DNA of 64,000 nucleotides, taken from contig JAMKCH010071878.1 in the NCBI GenBank assembly GCA_023653785.1, positions 1-64,000 of the forward strand. Direction: 5' to 3'. Position 1 is the stretch's first letter; every line of letters starts with the position of its first letter. Under the pieces are notes generated by a model. That model was not told the origin of the DNA and did no database searches. It saw only the letters and a list, made by a program, of their open reading frames with translations. Source of the DNA: Ophioderma brevispina. Lineage: Eukaryota; Echinodermata; Ophiuroidea; Amphilepidida; Ophiodermatidae. Both the position numbers and the translations under genes were made by a program. This document shows positions 60,246-64,000 of this stretch, piece by piece.

Positions 60246-61378
60246 CAAGGCAAATAACCTCTCGTGAATTTGCCAACCAAAACAAATTATGATTATGGGA
60301 ACACCTCAAAAACAATCAATTACAGATTTGGTGCCGACATTTGCATAGATGGGTAGAAAATTAGATAGAGTTACGGCAACTAAATTCTAGGAGTGGTATA
60401 GATGAAAATCTACCATGAAAAGACCATATTGAACATCTTCTTCTAAAACTCTTCCAGAAACATAGGAATTAAATAAGTGAAGCATTTTCTATCCAAACGT
60501 TATACTAAAATCATTAGATTTGCGTTGTGTATCTTCATATATTAATATGGAACTTCTTGCTTGGGTGTTACTTATGGAAACTTATGTGGTAGACGTTTCA
60601 TATAGAAGTCCAATTGATGAAATGAGGTATTACAACTGATTCCGCCGTGCGCTGTATGGCGTGTGCAGTAGCCTTGACGGAATTATGGGAATAGCAAGAC
60701 CTCATTTGCATCAATGAGGACGTCTATATGAAACGTCTACAACTTGTAGATAAACTACTCAAGTTGCAAAAAAAGCACTAAGAGTAATTAACAGTTGTCA
60801 TTTTATGCCCATACTCGGCCCCTATTCTATGAAAATCATATTTTGAATGTGTATGATATGTAAAAATTAATCTTGGGTTATTTATGTATCGGTACTTACA
60901 CAACCTTCCTAGTATATGAACAATTATTTTTTGTATATAGTGAATCGTATTCATAGCCACCAAACTAGAAATGCATTCGATTTTCTAATTGACTTAGAAA
61001 CAGAACTGATTTTTGCATCCAGAGGTGTTCGTGCAATCGGGTCCTGATTCGGAAAGTTATCTTTGAAGATAAAACAGCAAAAACCATGAAAGACATGTAA
61101 ATACGGAATTAAGGTACTTTCTTCAAACATAGCTAATTTGTAGTAATTGATCTTAATTTGCCAATCAAATTACAAATAATATGATAAAAGTTTTGTTGGT
61201 TGACATGTCAGTTTAATATTGATGGTTTTAGGTTAGGGGACGTCCACTTCTGGCCTTTATGGCCTTTTGGACGCCTCCTCCATATTATCTTTATAATTGT
61301 ATTGTTTGATATAATTATTATGTAATATTGTATTATGATCTTTGATAATATGGAAATAAAGTTCAAGTTCAAGTTCAA
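60246..61378 (+). mobile_element. ~1.1-kb insertion ending in a LINE-like simple-repeat tail
   Basis: The insertion interrupts sequence that is continuous at about 51505-51520 in copy 1. Its right end is a GTTCAAGTTCAAG repeat (about 61358-61378), preceded by AATATGGAAATAAA, as at LINE 3' ends. A 3'-untranslated-like block (GGACGTCCACTTCTGG) lies at about 61238. No RT motif is visible, so it is a 5'-truncated LINE or SINE-like copy. The hairpin MITE at 60589-60740 lies inside it. Confidence 0.7.
60589..60740. mobile_element. Hairpin MITE, copy 2 (152 bp)
   Basis: The inverted ends are perfect over GTAGACGTTTCATATAG, and pairing continues through GATGAAATGAGGT-like sequence toward the centre (CGTGCGCTGTATGGCGTG). 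It is the same family as 46704-46842 and sits inside the 60246-61378 insertion, so it is younger than that insertion or travelled with it. Confidence 0.88.
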
Positions 61379-62644
61379 GTTTGCAATTGTAACAAGGTGA
61401 GCAAAGCAATTAAACCGATCCTCCAAATGTTTAAGTGTGTGAAGATAAAGCGAATGAAAAGTAAATGATAGAAAACTAAAAGGAACGAAAATTTCTATAG
61501 ATTGCATCGGATATGACATAAAATCCACCAGCAAATCACTTGTGCTGTGTTGGATTCAAACTACTCTAAGAGTATCGTAATCACTAGAATTCTATAAAGA
61601 TTTTTCAAACATGTATACTTTTTGATTTTAATTTCTAATCCTTCTATGAAAGAAGGAAAATAATGGGAATCAAAAATGTAATAAGCTGCAAAGCCTGCTT
61701 CTTCCGGACCAAATCTGCCAACTGAGCAAATCCACAATAATAAACTTTACACAATTGATTATATGTTCTAACAATTTCGTCTGCCTCATAATCCATTATG
61801 GTTCATTAAACTCGGTGTGTAAATGGTTTTCCTTTCTGGCTACGAGAGAGATTTAACATTCTCTCTTCTTTATGCAAATAAAGGAAACACTGTAGAGATA
61901 GAACTACCTGCCAAAATGGCATACATCTTTCATATTTCAATTCCAGAGGAAATTGCAAATGTGTAAATTTCCCCATCAAGCTGTTTCAGTCATTAGCTCG
62001 AACTAAGGGTATGGGTTATATGCTACTACCTCTACTTAAAGTGGTAAGAATATTTAATGTTTGTATAAATTCTGAAAAGACTGTGTTCACTGTATAATAA
62101 AGCGATTCATGCATAGAACCCTGTCCAATTTTGAATTTAACTTCACTGAATAACCATTGTAATATCTTAAAAGGAAACCCAAAATCTTATTAAAAAATAT
62201 AATTCAGAAGCCCGGGTTCGGAAGTCTCGAAGCTATCTTTTGGGTAATTTATCTGTGTATTTTCTACATTTGTTTTATGTAAGTCAAGACGAGATGAAAT
62301 AGTTTTGAGCATATATGACTCGATTAGATTATCTCAGATTAGTGTTGAGAATTACAAAAAATAAGTTATTATTACCATTAAGTTTTCATTAGGTTTACAG
62401 AATATATTATTCAAATTTCCAAATCCCCATGCTTCTAACATTTTCATTGAAAACGTATGTGCCTTTAAACGATAAATTTAAATGTTTCTATTACTTTTAT
62501 CTTCTCTTTACCCATGTTTCAATGTTATTATTAACGACATTGATCTGAATAAATCACACAGGCTTATATATCTCAGTTGACCATTAGAAACGTGTTGTAT
62601 TTAATATGGGGATACCTATTTGCCCAACATTCCCTGCATATTGT

Positions 62645-63062
62645 TATGTGTCATTAAGAGAAGTGCTGTTATGTGTATAAGTCTCTTTACGGACAGGCTC
62701 CATCATACCTTACTGATGGTCTAAATTTCTATACTGTGTTGGATAGTAATTTTGATGGTACAAGAACGAAGCTACGGTCTTCTCGTCTGATGTTACACGG
62801 CTTCCTTTCCTCGTACCAACGTAGTATTTGGTGACAGATCATTTCACGTATGTGACCCAGGCGGTGTAATCAGCTTTCCTTTAATTATTAAGAGAGGCAA
62901 CTTCCACTAGTGTCCCTTTAAAAACGGCCTCCTGAAAAACAATATTCTTTCCTTGTTTATCTTTAATTTTAGTTTTTCCTTATTGGTGCTGTATCGTCAT
63001 GTGAATAAGTCTATTTTAAGTATTTGTGTGAAGAGCGCCATATAAGCATTTGTTATTATTAT
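62645..63062 (+). mobile_element. LINE 3' end within duplication copy 2
   Basis: It starts with a segment readable as 'YVYKSLYGQAPSYLTDGL' (about 62665-62720), the conserved block upstream of the LINE C-terminus, which copy 1 has partly lost. The remainder matches 54180-54515 but is frame-broken. It ends GAGCGCCATATAAGCATTTG with an ATTATTATATA tail. Confidence 0.8.
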
Positions 63063-63784
63063 ATATCATCTCGCACTGCTGGAAAAGCAGAAAATTACCT
63101 TGACAAATGCAAAGATGCATGGCTGTCCGTATGAATAGGGCACCATTATCTCCTCAACGGTGCCCAGGAACAATGATAAAATGACTATCAATCCGTAACG
63201 AAGCAAACTGTCTTTACTGATTTGACATTGAGTACATCAAAACATTGTATTCATTTACTAATATACACGTATTGTCACATGTCTCTGATTCATGTGTAAT
63301 TCGATTCAATCCTGGGGCTGTTGGAGGATCATTTTAATACTTTTGTAAATCTTCAATACAAAAATTTTTCTTTTTACTTGCAACGACATGCTTTCAGAAA
63401 AAAATCAATCACTGAAGTCAATTTACATGACAGCTCTATCTCATTATGCGGGATATTGGCAAATCTCCGGCTTGGAAAATCTGCAATTTAGTCCTGAATT
63501 TTAAGGAGCCGCTACAGACACGATTGTGGGGTCTTCGTTTGTCCCTTCATCTGAACAGCGGTACGGTGATTCAGTATTCAATACACGATGGAAGTCACAA
63601 TGCGTGATGACATGTCTAAAACATTCATGTCAATGGATCATTCTTTCGTATAATGTCCCCTGGAATTCAGCTTTTCAAATCCTGTCCACTTTTTTCATCT
63701 ATGGAATTAGGGATTATCGGATTATCTTATGGATTCATCCGAATCTAATCGTCCAATCATGTTCATGAACTCCTTGGTATCATC

Positions 63785-64000
63785 TTGCAGTTACTTGCCA
63801 TTTTCCCCTATTCACTGTGCACACTGCATTCAATAGGCATATGAACTGTTACACGGCTCTGTGCTTAACGCATAGGTCCATGAGAAAACTCACGTCGTTG
63901 CGAGGAAAGTGCTCAAGGGATTGTCTTGGTAGAAGCTGTAATTGTAGAAATATATCATCAATAACATAGTGAATTTTCTTATGATAGAACATTCAGAAAA
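63785..64000. other. Unassigned DNA at the window end
   Basis: No feature recognised after the end of the duplicated segment. Confidence 0.4.

Larger units (their letters stand above)
60100..63780 (+). repeat. Segmental duplication, copy 2
   Basis: This is the counterpart of 51390-55240 in the same orientation, about 8.7 kb downstream. It lacks the 1.3-kb insertion of copy 1 and carries its own insertion at 60246-61378. Homology ends near 63780 (CTTGGTA-C). It shares the LINE tail. Confidence 0.9.

Overview
The window looks like intergenic or intronic DNA from an animal nuclear genome, most likely a marine invertebrate, though I cannot name the phylum. It is AT-rich. It has no long intact reading frame, no operon-like packing and no gene that I recognise as a host gene. 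What it does contain is decayed copies of several non-LTR retrotransposons (LINEs), one broken Tc1/mariner transposon, a tRNA-headed SINE family, many short inverted-repeat elements (MITE-like) and several local duplications. That mixture is typical of invertebrate deuterostomes and lophotrochozoans. The short reading frames between these elements look like chance frames.

Layout. 0.9-5.1 kb: two opposed arrays of a ~165-bp repeat enclose a minus-strand LINE fragment and two small inverted-repeat elements. 5.1-6.3 kb: a palindromic element carries a TA-flanked MITE, which itself carries an 81-bp MITE with a perfect 8-bp target duplication. 7.0-7.7 kb: LINE 3' end. 7.9-12 kb: a 276-bp inverted-repeat element and a truncated relative, a SINE, and a GC-rich hAT-like MITE. 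12-18.7 kb: mostly unexplained. 18.8-21.4 kb: two tandem duplications and a ~690-bp inverted-repeat element with a CpG-rich core. 23.9-27.7 kb: LINE, Tc1-like transposon, LINE. 27.7-30.3 kb: two copies of a repeat family, one split by a ~790-bp insertion. 34.8-38.9 kb: two inverted-repeat elements and a long decayed LINE. 40-42.8 kb: a diverged third copy of a duplicated segment, a minus-strand LINE tail and pieces of two repeat families. 42.9-45.9 kb: a dense cluster of tandem and palindromic repeats. 46.7 and 60.6 kb: two copies of one hairpin MITE. 49.8 kb: second SINE copy on the minus strand. 51.4-55.2 and 60.1-63.8 kb: a direct segmental duplication with one private insertion in each copy.

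No genes work together here. The biology visible is the history of mobile elements: nested insertions, a pre-duplication LINE tail shared by both duplicate copies, and post-duplication insertions that fix element boundaries. I found no convincing new functional system. The most informative features are the reciprocal insertions in the segmental duplication, the three-level nest at 5.1-6.3 kb, and the families of inverted-repeat elements with recognisable target duplications.
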